Origin: an uncultured Clostridia bacterium
Lineage (GTDB): Bacteria; Bacillota; Clostridia; Christensenellales; Borkfalkiaceae
DNA length: 64,000 nucleotides
NCBI GenBank assembly: GCA_944368925.1
Contig: CALVXG010000002.1
Coordinates: forward strand, 1 to 64,000
Direction: 5' to 3'
This document shows positions 16,623 to 25,675 of the stretch, piece after piece. Under the pieces are notes generated by a model, which was given only the letters and a program-made list of their open reading frames with translations, was not told the origin of the DNA and ran no database searches. Every line of letters begins with the position of its first letter. The stretch's first letter is position 1. Made by a program: the position numbers and the translations under genes.

Positions 16623-19600
16623 ATGAAGGCAAAAGGCAAATTTATAGTAGCATTTATGCTTACGGCTCTGTTTGCGTGTTGTATTTCTTTGGGAGTGCTT
16701 TGCTTATATCCGAATGCGGCCAACGACGCATTGACCGGACTGCAGGATTCTTACGCCGCCGACGTACAGGAGGGATACTTTGTTTACAATGCAAGCGGAG
16801 CCAGTTTGTATGCTCCGTTTGATTGCATTGCCGTGCGAACCAAAAGCGGAACGACACAGAAGGCGGAAACCGGCGCAAAGTTTCAAATTTCTGCTCCGGT
16901 TGATACGGGAACGAATGTATATCTTGCAGTGCAATTCGTTCAAATGACGGCGAATGCAGAAGTACCGATTACGATAAAAATAAATGACAAAACTCCGAAT
17001 GCAAATTTTGAATATATGTTGCTTTCGGTTCGTGGGGTTAGTGAGACGAAAGATTCTTCAGACGGAACGGTTTTGCCGACGGTTGAAACGACCTGCGGAT
17101 TTACCGGGTATATTTTTGTTCCGCTTTCGGCATATGCGGAAATATCGCAAATCGATTCGGTGAGCGTTGTTGCGAATGAAGCGCAGTTGCGTATCGGTGT
17201 GGGCAAAATTTATTTGACTACCGATACACAGATGCCCGCCTCCGAGCCTGTTTATAAGCCGGATGCGGCTACGGCTGACTCTATAGGGGAAAATGCTGAA
17301 ATTTATGATCTCAAAGAGGGAGTCGTACACGGCGCGGCTTCGCAACTTACGGAGACAATGCTTTCTGCTGCCGAAGTGGGCAATACAGAGAAGTTGAGTT
17401 CGAACTATAAACTGGATCCTCTTATGTTGATGTTCCCTGAGGAGATGACGGAGACGTTAATACCCGATTCGGGTGAGGGTGTGGATTATACGGCGATCGA
17501 GGGTATGTTTTTCTGGTTGGAAAATTTATCTTCATCTGCTAAGTACTGGACTACGTACAGCGTTATGGATGCGTCTTTTGAAGGTGACGCTGCCTTAAAT
17601 ATTACGAACGGTTCCATGGCTACAAACAATAAGGCGAGGGGTGCGTTCGTTACGGAAGGAGATGGTTATCAGGACGGGGCAAACGTAATCAATATTCCCA
17701 CCGCGTATAGGGGATTTTTGTACCTTGAAATCAGCATGAATTCATTTCCGGCTTGTCCTGAGACAGGGGCTCCCTACATATTCATGAACGTAATGAACAA
17801 TAACTCGTTTGCGCAGAATGAATTGAAAATAGTCAATTTACAATTCCTGACAAAATCGCCGATAGCCGGCTTGGATTGCGATAACGGAATTACTGCAGAT
17901 ACAAGCATTACCAAAGTATCGTTGTCGGAAGACCGGAAATACTTTACATATGATATCGAGTATTCTAATTTCCAGGTAAAACCCGGGTATAGTTTTGCAT
18001 CGATGAGCTTTAACGGAGAAACAATCGAGCCGGGGGATCTGGCTGCTTATACTTTGAAAAAGGAAACTCTGCAAAGCGGTGCAAATAGCGGGTTATCTGT
18101 ACGCACATCTCTTGAAGAATACGATTTGATATATCATTTGAATGGCGGAACAAACAACGAATTGAACCCGGATAAGTATAGCATTGAAAGTCGGTTTACT
18201 TTATATGCTCCCGAACGTGAAGGCTATGAATTTGTCGGCTGGTATCGCAGCGAAAATTTTGTGGGACAACCCGTTACGGAATTTGTTCCGACTTCCGAGG
18301 ATATTGGCGGGGCAGAATTGTATGCCAATTGGAATGTTTCCGATCATGAATATGCTGTAGTGATTTACAGCAGTGCAAACGGAAGCGTGGTTGCTGACAG
18401 GGAAAAAGGTAAGATCGGAGAAACTGTTTCCTTTACATTTATACCAGACAACGGTTATTATGTAAAAAGCGCTTTCTTAAACGGGGTACAGATCAGGGAT
18501 GTTATCGTCGATAACGAGTACACTGCGACAATAGCGACCGAAGACATACGTCTGGACGTTTTGTTCGGAAATGATGAATGCTATCAGCTTCCCGCGGGCA
18601 GTGCTTATTTCCGCGTATCGGCTGCAAAGGGATCCGTCTATTCACCGTTTGCGTCTGTGGCGGCCCGTACGGATGTTGCAAGCGGCACGGGCGGAATCAT
18701 GATGACGGGGATGAGTCAGACGGCGGTTTCTTCCGGGGCGGTCGCATTTGAATATTATCAGCCGGTGGTCGACGTGTCTATCCCGCTTACGATTGCGATC
18801 GGTGACGGCAGTACGGAATACGGATTGGCAGCGAATGCGCAGTATTTTATCTTCGATGAAAGGGGAAATGTGGTTACTGCGGAGGCTCAGAACGGAAGGA
18901 TCGTCCTTTCCGCTTCGAAGACAAAAGGATCCAACGGAATCGTTATCATTCCTTTGAGCCAGACAAACGCTCCTGGGGAATTTACTCTGTCAACGTTTGC
19001 TGTGACCGCGGATCTAAGCAGCTATGCGCGCCATGCGTTCGGAAAGATCTATTATTGCAATGCGTTTGACGCGGAAAATATTTCCCTGCAAAACGTCATA
19101 TGGGATCCGCAGGAAGGTTTGTGCGAAGCAATCAGTGAAAATGTTACGCTTGTACCGTTGAAGGCAGGAGAACTGATCGGTGCTCCGAATAGTCTTACTG
19201 ACGTTGCAGCAAAAGATCAGGGTGTAGCGAATAAGCAAAACGAAATAATTATCTTGAATTTGCCGGATGAAATGAAAAATGCGGCCGGCAACGTCGACCT
19301 CGAGAACGTGAAGGGGATTGTCTTTGATCTTGTTACGACTTCGAGTGTGAGGACTTTCCCTCTGATGGCTGTAGTAGATGCAAAATACGGGGATGATCAT
19401 GCGATGGATGTCAGTTACGGTTGGGAAACCAGAAACGCGAGTCGCAGTGCCACCTGGATCTTTGAAGGCGGTGAAATGGCCGGTACAATTTATGCCGAGC
19501 AAAGCGCCGCTGTGATAGAAAAGAATTTTGACGGAAAGATCGTTATTCCCTTCACTGTGGATTCGTTTACGGCCAGAAATGCAAATGCGGATACGAATGA

Positions 19601-20273
19601 CTCTTTCCCCGCAGAAATTGAGCCGTATATTATGATTCAGCTGTTGAATAATACTGCAGGCTGCAATAAGTCTGTTCAGATCCGTTCCGTTACGCTGGTG
19701 GACGACCTGGCGCCGTATGAGACCTGCACGCTTGATTACAGCGGTTTTAACGTAACGGTGGAAACGGCAGAAAAGCAGGATTATGTGCTCCCCGGCACTG
19801 AGGTCACATTTATTGTTGAACCCAAAGTCGGGTATAGGGTGGTTTCGGTAACGGTAAATGACGAGGAAGTAAGTCTTTCTGCGGATATGACTTATACGAT
19901 GACGGTGACGGAAGATGTCGTATTTTATGTTGTTTGCGAAGCGATCGATTATTCTATCACTTATGAGCTGAACGGAGGCGTAAACAATCCGGATAATATA
20001 GAAACGTATCGTTCTACTAACGCATCGTTTACATTGCTTTCTCCGACGCGCGAGGGGTATGTGTTTGCCGGTTGGTACGATAATCCGGAATTCAGCGGCG
20101 AAGCAGTTGAAAGGATCGTGCGAGGCACTTCAGGTGATATCACACTGTATGCGAAGTGGGAAAAGAAAGGAGGTTGCAGCGGGACGATAAATAATGCGAC
20201 CTTACTGTTTGCGTTGGGCACCACGGTGCTTGTATCTCTTATCTTTGTACTGAAAAAAAGGGAATTGAAGTAA
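16623..20273 (+). CDS. large surface protein with InlB-type B repeats and C-terminal membrane anchor
   Basis: 1216 residues. A signal peptide (FMLTALFACCISLGVLCL) starts the protein and a hydrophobic helix plus KKRELK ends it. Two Listeria-Bacteroides (InlB B, flg_new) repeats are clear: IYHLNGG ... LYANW near 505-575 and ITYELNGG ... LYAKW near 1115-1180. The rest looks duplicated: YFVYNASGASLYAPFDCIAVRT near 50 resembles YFRVSAAKGSVYSPFASVAART near 665, in pieces, and VHGAASQLTET resembles LIGAPNSLTDV. These are probably beta-sandwich carbohydrate-binding or adhesive modules. It is anchored by its own C-terminal helix, with no LPXTG. Stop and next start overlap (TAATG). Binding of the polymer that the operon degrades is inferred. 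Confidence 0.8.
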   Translation: MKAKGKFIVAFMLTALFACCISLGVLCLYPNAANDALTGLQDSYAADVQEGYFVYNASGASLYAPFDCIAVRTKSGTTQKAETGAKFQISAPVDTGTNVYLAVQFVQMTANAEVPITIKINDKTPNANFEYMLLSVRGVSETKDSSDGTVLPTVETTCGFTGYIFVPLSAYAEISQIDSVSVVANEAQLRIGVGKIYLTTDTQMPASEPVYKPDAATADSIGENAEIYDLKEGVVHGAASQLTETMLSAAEVGNTEKLSSNYKLDPLMLMFPEEMTETLIPDSGEGVDYTAIEGMFFWLENLSSSAKYWTTYSVMDASFEGDAALNITNGSMATNNKARGAFVTEGDGYQDGANVINIPTAYRGFLYLEISMNSFPACPETGAPYIFMNVMNNNSFAQNELKIVNLQFLTKSPIAGLDCDNGITADTSITKVSLSEDRKYFTYDIEYSNFQVKPGYSFASMSFNGETIEPGDLAAYTLKKETLQSGANSGLSVRTSLEEYDLIYHLNGGTNNELNPDKYSIESRFTLYAPEREGYEFVGWYRSENFVGQPVTEFVPTSEDIGGAELYANWNVSDHEYAVVIYSSANGSVVADREKGKIGETVSFTFIPDNGYYVKSAFLNGVQIRDVIVDNEYTATIATEDIRLDVLFGNDECYQLPAGSAYFRVSAAKGSVYSPFASVAARTDVASGTGGIMMTGMSQTAVSSGAVAFEYYQPVVDVSIPLTIAIGDGSTEYGLAANAQYFIFDERGNVVTAEAQNGRIVLSASKTKGSNGIVIIPLSQTNAPGEFTLSTFAVTADLSSYARHAFGKIYYCNAFDAENISLQNVIWDPQEGLCEAISENVTLVPLKAGELIGAPNSLTDVAAKDQGVANKQNEIIILNLPDEMKNAAGNVDLENVKGIVFDLVTTSSVRTFPLMAVVDAKYGDDHAMDVSYGWETRNASRSATWIFEGGEMAGTIYAEQSAAVIEKNFDGKIVIPFTVDSFTARNANADTNDSFPAEIEPYIMIQLLNNTAGCNKSVQIRSVTLVDDLAPYETCTLDYSGFNVTVETAEKQDYVLPGTEVTFIVEPKVGYRVVSVTVNDEEVSLSADMTYTMTVTEDVVFYVVCEAIDYSITYELNGGVNNPDNIETYRSTNASFTLLSPTREGYVFAGWYDNPEFSGEAVERIVRGTSGDITLYAKWEKKGGCSGTINNATLLFALGTTVLVSLIFVLKKRELK

Positions 20274-21907
20274 TGAAACTAAAGGGAATGGTTCAAACGG
20301 TTCTGTGCCTATGCCTGATGTGCTTTTCGTGCTCAGGCATAGCCGCCTCGGCGGAAACGCGTGCATTGAATTCGCAGTGGAGTGATCCGGCAACGGTTAT
20401 AAAGGTCACGGAAGAAAACAGGGAACTGATATACTCACAAAATGTAAGTCCCGATTCCGACGAAACGTATTCCCCTCTTGATCGTCGCTTCCAGGGAATG
20501 GCCAGCATTGAAGTTACGGGAGCAAGGATTTGGGCTGCCTGGACCGTGGGCGGGGATATGGAGCCGCATGTCGATAATTATATCGTGCTCGGTTATAGCG
20601 ACGACGGGGGAAAAACTTGGGTGGACCCGTTTCTGATCATAGATCATGACGATGCTGCGGGGATCGGTGTAAAGGTGTGCGTGCCTAATTTATGGCTTGC
20701 ACCGAATGGAGAACTGTGGTGTTTCTATGTGCAGAACGGGACGTGTGCAATTGTTATACCGGATCCGACTGCTTCGCCTGATTCGATCAGTTGGACTGAG
20801 CCGCGCTATTTGTTTTCCGTTTTCGGTGCACAAAAAAAGCCGACCGTGATTGAAAATGCAAGCGGCGAGGAGGAATGGCTGATAACTTGTGAAAACGGTG
20901 CTACGGAAGACGGCAAATATATCAAAAGTCCGTTGGTCTATGCTTCAACAGACGGGGGTGAAACGTGGGCTCTCAGGGGGATCGCCACCTCTGAAGCTTC
21001 GGATAAGCGTTTTCAGGAAGCGCAGATCATCCAGCTTGAAAGCGGGAGACTTTGGATGCTTGCGCGTATAGAGCGTGGAAGCGGGGGTGGAGTCGAGGAA
21101 TATTATTCGGACGACTACGGTTGCACATGGGGCAATTATTCGGCAAACCTGCCGCGCCCCCTCATTTCTCCCGGTTCAAAATTCCACATTATGCGTTTGC
21201 AATCGGGCAATTTGCTGTGGGTTACGAATTCGAGTACTTCTACTCGTACCGATTTGACGGCGTTTATTTCAGATGACGATGGAGAAACATGGAGTGATGG
21301 GCTTCTTTTGGACGACCGCAGTATTGTAGCATATCCCGACGCGGCGCAGGATGAGGAGGGCAATATCTATGTGATTTGGGATAGAAATCGCTCGCAGGAA
21401 CAGGAAATACGGTTTTCCGTGTTCAGTGAACAGGAATTGAGATCGGGGGTGATGTCTACGGATCGTTCTCGCCTGCTGATAGCAAAGAATCATGAATATA
21501 GGGAAATCGTTTCTCTGCAAGATGGTTTTATGCGTTCTCTGGAAGTAAAACTTGGTACACCCTCTTCGGAAATTTATGCAAAATTGCCCGCTTCTCTGGT
21601 TGTTTATGATGATGCAGAGCAGATGTATACATTAAACGGCACATGGAAGACTGACAATTATAATAAAACAAAGGAAGGGGTTTATGTCTTTTATTTTGAA
21701 TGTGATTTGCCCGATCAGGTTGAGGATATGCGCGGGTTGCTCAATGTCAATGTTTCTGTAGTCGAAGATAAAGCCACTCCTGCCGGGCCTGCATCGTCGT
21801 GCGCAGGGTTAATTGGCTCAAAAAGTGTTCTCGGTCTGTGTTTGCCTGTTGTGTCAATCGGTACAGTTGCATTGATAGTGCGAAAGAGGAAAAAGAAAAA
21901 TGTCTAA
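20273..21907 (+). CDS. membrane-anchored BNR-repeat (sialidase-like) protein
   Basis: 544 residues. Signal peptide at 1-27, C-terminal helix followed by RKRKKKNV. Four Asp-box repeats are visible: SDDGGKTW, STDGGETW, SDDYGCTW and SDDDGETW. This gives a six-bladed propeller of the sialidase superfamily. FQGMASIEVTGARIW takes the place of the FRIP region, and the classic FRIP motif is not seen, so sialic acid may not be the substrate. The protein faces outward next to the surface protein before it. Hydrolase activity on an extracellular glycan is likely but unproven. Confidence 0.8.
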   Translation: MKLKGMVQTVLCLCLMCFSCSGIAASAETRALNSQWSDPATVIKVTEENRELIYSQNVSPDSDETYSPLDRRFQGMASIEVTGARIWAAWTVGGDMEPHVDNYIVLGYSDDGGKTWVDPFLIIDHDDAAGIGVKVCVPNLWLAPNGELWCFYVQNGTCAIVIPDPTASPDSISWTEPRYLFSVFGAQKKPTVIENASGEEEWLITCENGATEDGKYIKSPLVYASTDGGETWALRGIATSEASDKRFQEAQIIQLESGRLWMLARIERGSGGGVEEYYSDDYGCTWGNYSANLPRPLISPGSKFHIMRLQSGNLLWVTNSSTSTRTDLTAFISDDDGETWSDGLLLDDRSIVAYPDAAQDEEGNIYVIWDRNRSQEQEIRFSVFSEQELRSGVMSTDRSRLLIAKNHEYREIVSLQDGFMRSLEVKLGTPSSEIYAKLPASLVVYDDAEQMYTLNGTWKTDNYNKTKEGVYVFYFECDLPDQVEDMRGLLNVNVSVVEDKATPAGPASSCAGLIGSKSVLGLCLPVVSIGTVALIVRKRKKKNV

Positions 21908-22898
21908 ATTGCTTAAAAGAATATGCTTTTGTTTTCTCATTCTGATATGGGGGTGTTTATCTGTTTCATGCACAGGAGTTGAAGAGGAGGTCTATATTCC
22001 CTCAGATGACGAAATAGATCTTGTCTTGGAAGAAGGCGAAACCTACCATGCAGGAATGGGACTGGGTATATCATTGAAAAATTATGAGTTGTCTGTAGAC
22101 GGTATTGTGACTGTTACAGGGGATATAATTTGCGGAACAGGTGAAGGAAAAACATGCTTGACCTACGGCGACGGAGATTTGCTGAAAATAAAGGTTGTGA
22201 GGAGGCACGATTTGGACACATTTATATCCTTTGACAGGGGAAAGATGTACGGAAAAAAATTTGTGATTTATGGAGACAGTATTTCTGCTCGTGCGACATT
22301 ACAAACAGGCCAAAAGGATTGGAAAGATTATTTGCAGCAGGAGTTGGGATTTACATACGAATGCTTTGCAGTTAGCGGCAGTTTGTTCAGCTATCAGTAC
22401 TCACACGAATCTATTGTCCCGGCACGAAAATGCGGATGTGAGTATATCGAAGAAAACGGGCAGGCAAACCAAGATGCCGATTATGCTTTGATATGGTATG
22501 GGACAAATGATTTTTCCTGCAATGTTCCGATCGGTAATTCTGTGGAAAGTGATATATCAGCGGATCAAACAGATAGTTTGAAATCGTCGATATGCTATGC
22601 AGTTAAACGTCTGCGAAAAGACAATCCGGACATTAAGTTGATTTTTTTAACACAACTGTATAGAGATGATCTATATAATGACGGCCGTGTAATCAATGGG
22701 GCGGGGGTTAGTCTTCAAAGGTACGTAAATGCCGTTAAAGAATTGTCTGATGAATTGGGTTATACGGTTTTAGATATGTTTCCGCTTTTTTCACATGAGG
22801 ATTTTCAGGCGGGTGGTATATATACCAAAGATGGTTTACACCCGAACGAGGATGGTCATCGCGTAATTTCTGATTTTTTACTGGGTTTAAATAAATGA
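21900..22898 (+). CDS. SGNH/GDSL-family esterase lipoprotein
   Basis: 332 residues. The N-terminal helix ends LSVSCTG, a plausible lipobox. Block I is VIYGDSIS with the nucleophilic serine near 127, block III is WYGTNDF, and block V is DGLHPNEDGH with the catalytic D and H. Residues 25-110 form a separate beta-rich region. Members of this family remove acetyl or other acyl groups from glycans. The gene overlaps both neighbours by 8 and 4 bp, so it is part of the operon. Likely role: deacylation of the substrate outside the cell. Confidence 0.88.
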   Translation: MSKLLKRICFCFLILIWGCLSVSCTGVEEEVYIPSDDEIDLVLEEGETYHAGMGLGISLKNYELSVDGIVTVTGDIICGTGEGKTCLTYGDGDLLKIKVVRRHDLDTFISFDRGKMYGKKFVIYGDSISARATLQTGQKDWKDYLQQELGFTYECFAVSGSLFSYQYSHESIVPARKCGCEYIEENGQANQDADYALIWYGTNDFSCNVPIGNSVESDISADQTDSLKSSICYAVKRLRKDNPDIKLIFLTQLYRDDLYNDGRVINGAGVSLQRYVNAVKELSDELGYTVLDMFPLFSHEDFQAGGIYTKDGLHPNEDGHRVISDFLLGLNK

Positions 22899-23920
22899 TA
22901 TCGTTATCATTGGTTCATGTGGATAGTATGAGCTGCGAGCCGATTGTGCGCAGAGCGCCCGATGGCTCTCTGATCCTTTTGTGTCAATGCGGAGGGACGG
23001 AAGAGCCTTCTCCGGCCAATCGAGTATATCTTTTTCGTAGCAAAGATGAGGGAAAGAGCTGGAGTAGCGGGGAGGATATCCTCCCCGCAGATCCTCGTGC
23101 GCTTTATCAAACAGAGGTTTTTGTATATGAAAAACGTATTTATGTTTTTATGACTGCTCATAGCGGACGCTTTTGTCGTTGTGAAAATTTTGTGTTGATG
23201 AGCGCTGACGGAGGATACACGTGGGAAAAGCAAAAAGGTTTTGAAGGCTTACCGGAATTTACGTTTGTTCGAGGTGGAATAATTTGGGGGGATAAGGTCA
23301 TTTTCCCTTATCATGGTTTTTCAGTCAGCAAAGAAGAACAAGAACGCCTTGCGTCTGAAAATAAATATATTTGGGAAAGCAATGTAAAGGAAATGGAATG
23401 TGGCGTCATCCAATGTGAAAAGGGTGGCTATAAAATAAAAAAGGCGTTTTCTTTGCCTGTTTTGAGGGAAGGAAAGCGCAGATGGGCTTGGTTTGAACCG
23501 ACAATCATTTCTTTGAGTGATGGATCAATTTCTATGTTGGTAAGGATCGACGGGACAGGTGCGCTTTGGGAAACTCGGTCAACGGACGGCGGGAGTACAT
23601 GGGGTCAGCTGAATAAAACTGATATAAAGAGTCCAAACAACAAACCGAAATTGCTGCGCGGCAACGGAGGGGAGATCTTGTTGCTACATACGCCAAACGA
23701 CAGCATCGGGATACAAAACCGATTTCCGTTGGAGCTGTGGATTTCGCGCGATGATATGAAAAGCTGGGGTAAATGCAGACTTTCTGACTTCCCTGGATGG
23801 TATTCCTATCCGGATGGATTTGTGACGGAGGATGGGCACCTTTTATTGGCTGTTGATTTTAACCGGCACGATATTTATTTTATTTCATGTGAATTGCATA
23901 ATGAAAAATTTGTATATTGA
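22895..23920 (+). CDS. cytoplasmic BNR-repeat (sialidase-like) protein
   Basis: 341 residues, no signal peptide. Asp-box-like repeats: SKDEGKSW, SADGGYTW, STDGGSTW and a degenerate SRDDMKSW. EPIVRRAPDGSLILL is the first strand and takes the FRIP place. It overlaps the SGNH gene (ATGA) and the kinase gene by 20 bp. With the surface paralogue it suggests a two-step cleavage: first outside, then after import. The substrate is unknown. Confidence 0.78.
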   Translation: MISLSLVHVDSMSCEPIVRRAPDGSLILLCQCGGTEEPSPANRVYLFRSKDEGKSWSSGEDILPADPRALYQTEVFVYEKRIYVFMTAHSGRFCRCENFVLMSADGGYTWEKQKGFEGLPEFTFVRGGIIWGDKVIFPYHGFSVSKEEQERLASENKYIWESNVKEMECGVIQCEKGGYKIKKAFSLPVLREGKRRWAWFEPTIISLSDGSISMLVRIDGTGALWETRSTDGGSTWGQLNKTDIKSPNNKPKLLRGNGGEILLLHTPNDSIGIQNRFPLELWISRDDMKSWGKCRLSDFPGWYSYPDGFVTEDGHLLLAVDFNRHDIYFISCELHNEKFVY

Positions 23921-24947
23921 TATTGGCAGCACATCGATAAAGTATGGCTATGGGGATGATATGCCTGAGCAGAGAGGAAAAACAGATTTTCCTAAACCGA
24001 AACGGGAGACGGAAAATTATTTTGAAGTTTCCGCGGAAGAGATCCTGGATAAAGTTGTTTTGATCATCGACGCATTTCCTGAAGCAGAAAACGTATTTTT
24101 CAGTGTACAGATGCACGGACATATTCTATCTTGCCGACAAGATACCTATGTTTCATGGCGTGACAGACGTTGTCTGAATGACAATGCCTTCGCGGAATAT
24201 CAAAATTGTTATGGCGAGCTGATCGATTCTTATTCTGGTACGTCCTCTAAACCGAATTTGGCTGTTTATGGTTTGCTGTACGATCTCGCGCACGGATCGA
24301 CGGTAAGTGGCGAATTGTTTTCGTTGGGGTCATATATAATGTATTCATTGACGGGGCGCAATCGCTCGCACGCAACAGATCTGTGTGCGTTGGGGTTTTA
24401 CTTGTTTGACGGTTCTCCCAACAAAAAGTTGCTCCAAAATCTGCCGTATTCCATAAAGTTGCCCGTATGCGGTGTGGACGGTGAAATCTGTGGTACATAT
24501 AAAGCAAAGCATATGTGGCTGCCCGTGGGTGATCAACAATGTAGTGTTTTGGCGGCGGGAAATGATACTTTTGCAATTTTGAATATCGGTACAGCAGCGC
24601 AAGTATGTAAAGTCGTACCCGGTTTCAAATCGGGCAGTTTTGAGTCGCGCCCGTATTTTGAGGGAAACACGCTCTGTACAAAATCCGGATTGATTGGTGG
24701 GGCGCAGATCTGTAACTTCTCCCAAAGTGTTGAATTTGAAAATGCTCTCACTCAAGAATACAGGCTCGCCTTGGCAGATATCAATGCGGGAAAGAACGTT
24801 GTATGTACCGGCGGAGCTTTTTGTTATTATGGGGATTTCTTAAAAAATTTGTTGCAAAAATCAGGTTATGATGCAAAAATTTGTACAAACGACGCTTTGG
24901 TCGGTTTGCAGATTTATGGCAGGAGGTATGGTAAAAAAGTATGTTAA
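23901..24947 (+). CDS. FGGY-family carbohydrate kinase, short form
   Basis: 348 residues from the ATG at 23901; the frame is open upstream inside the previous gene, but IDIGSTSIKYG at 4-14 is the family's true N-terminal phosphate loop. MHGHI and VGDQQCSVLAAGNDTF are FGGY landmarks, the second binding sugar and ATP, and CTGGA near 295 is the adenosine motif. FGGY kinases usually have 450-520 residues, so lid loops are missing. There is some likeness to sedoheptulokinases. It phosphorylates a sugar in the cytoplasm, giving a substrate for the aldolase that follows. The sugar is not known. Confidence 0.75.
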   Translation: MKNLYIDIGSTSIKYGYGDDMPEQRGKTDFPKPKRETENYFEVSAEEILDKVVLIIDAFPEAENVFFSVQMHGHILSCRQDTYVSWRDRRCLNDNAFAEYQNCYGELIDSYSGTSSKPNLAVYGLLYDLAHGSTVSGELFSLGSYIMYSLTGRNRSHATDLCALGFYLFDGSPNKKLLQNLPYSIKLPVCGVDGEICGTYKAKHMWLPVGDQQCSVLAAGNDTFAILNIGTAAQVCKVVPGFKSGSFESRPYFEGNTLCTKSGLIGGAQICNFSQSVEFENALTQEYRLALADINAGKNVVCTGGAFCYYGDFLKNLLQKSGYDAKICTNDALVGLQIYGRRYGKKVC

Positions 24948-25675
24948 AATGCGGTGTCATGATTTCCGAAATATCTTTTCCGAACTTTGCAGTATTGTTT
25001 AAATCGTCGGGGTTGGATTTTTTTATCGTCGATTGTGAACATGGCGGGTTCGATTATAAAGATATATCCGCAATGATTATGAATGCAAGGCTATGCGGGC
25101 TTGAAAGTATTATCCGTTTATCGGGAAATGAGCGAAAAGATATAATTAAATATATGGATATGGGTGCGGACGGAGTCCTTCTTCCGATGACAGGGAGAGC
25201 GGAAGATATAGAGTTTGTCGTGCGTTATGCAAAATATCGGCCGATAGGAAAACGCGGCATTTCAACCATGCGGGCACATACGCTGTACTCTCCTCCCGAA
25301 ATCAAGGAATATATGCGCAGTGCCAATTCCAGAACAAAAGTTTATGCACAGATCGAAACGGTGGAGGGCGTATCCAATATCGACTCTATTTTAGCGGTAA
25401 ACGGGGTTTCCGGTTGTTTTATCGGTCCAAATGATCTGGCGGACGACTATGGGTGTATAGGAGAAAAACAAAGTCCGCAAATTTTATCGGCAATAAAAAA
25501 GATAGGTAAAGCAGCAAACATTGCAAAAAAAAACGCAGGCATCATAACGACGGATGTAAGTTATATAAAACAGGCAAAAATGTCTGGATTTTGTATGTTT
25601 TGTAAGGGAAGCGAAATCAATGCGGTCAGAGAATATACTCAAAATATATGTAAATCATTGCGGGAATTAAAATGA
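24941..25675 (+). CDS. HpcH/HpaI-family aldolase
   Basis: 244 residues. IVDCEHGGFDY and GADGVLLPM lie at 28-80; QIETVEG and IGPNDLADDYG hold the metal-binding E and D. This is the class II pyruvate-dependent aldolase family that splits 2-keto-3-deoxy or related acids into pyruvate and an aldehyde. It overlaps the kinase by 7 bp and the ribokinase by 4 bp. Together with the kinase it forms the lower part of a sugar pathway; the natural substrate is open. Confidence 0.85.
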   Translation: MLKCGVMISEISFPNFAVLFKSSGLDFFIVDCEHGGFDYKDISAMIMNARLCGLESIIRLSGNERKDIIKYMDMGADGVLLPMTGRAEDIEFVVRYAKYRPIGKRGISTMRAHTLYSPPEIKEYMRSANSRTKVYAQIETVEGVSNIDSILAVNGVSGCFIGPNDLADDYGCIGEKQSPQILSAIKKIGKAANIAKKNAGIITTDVSYIKQAKMSGFCMFCKGSEINAVREYTQNICKSLRELK

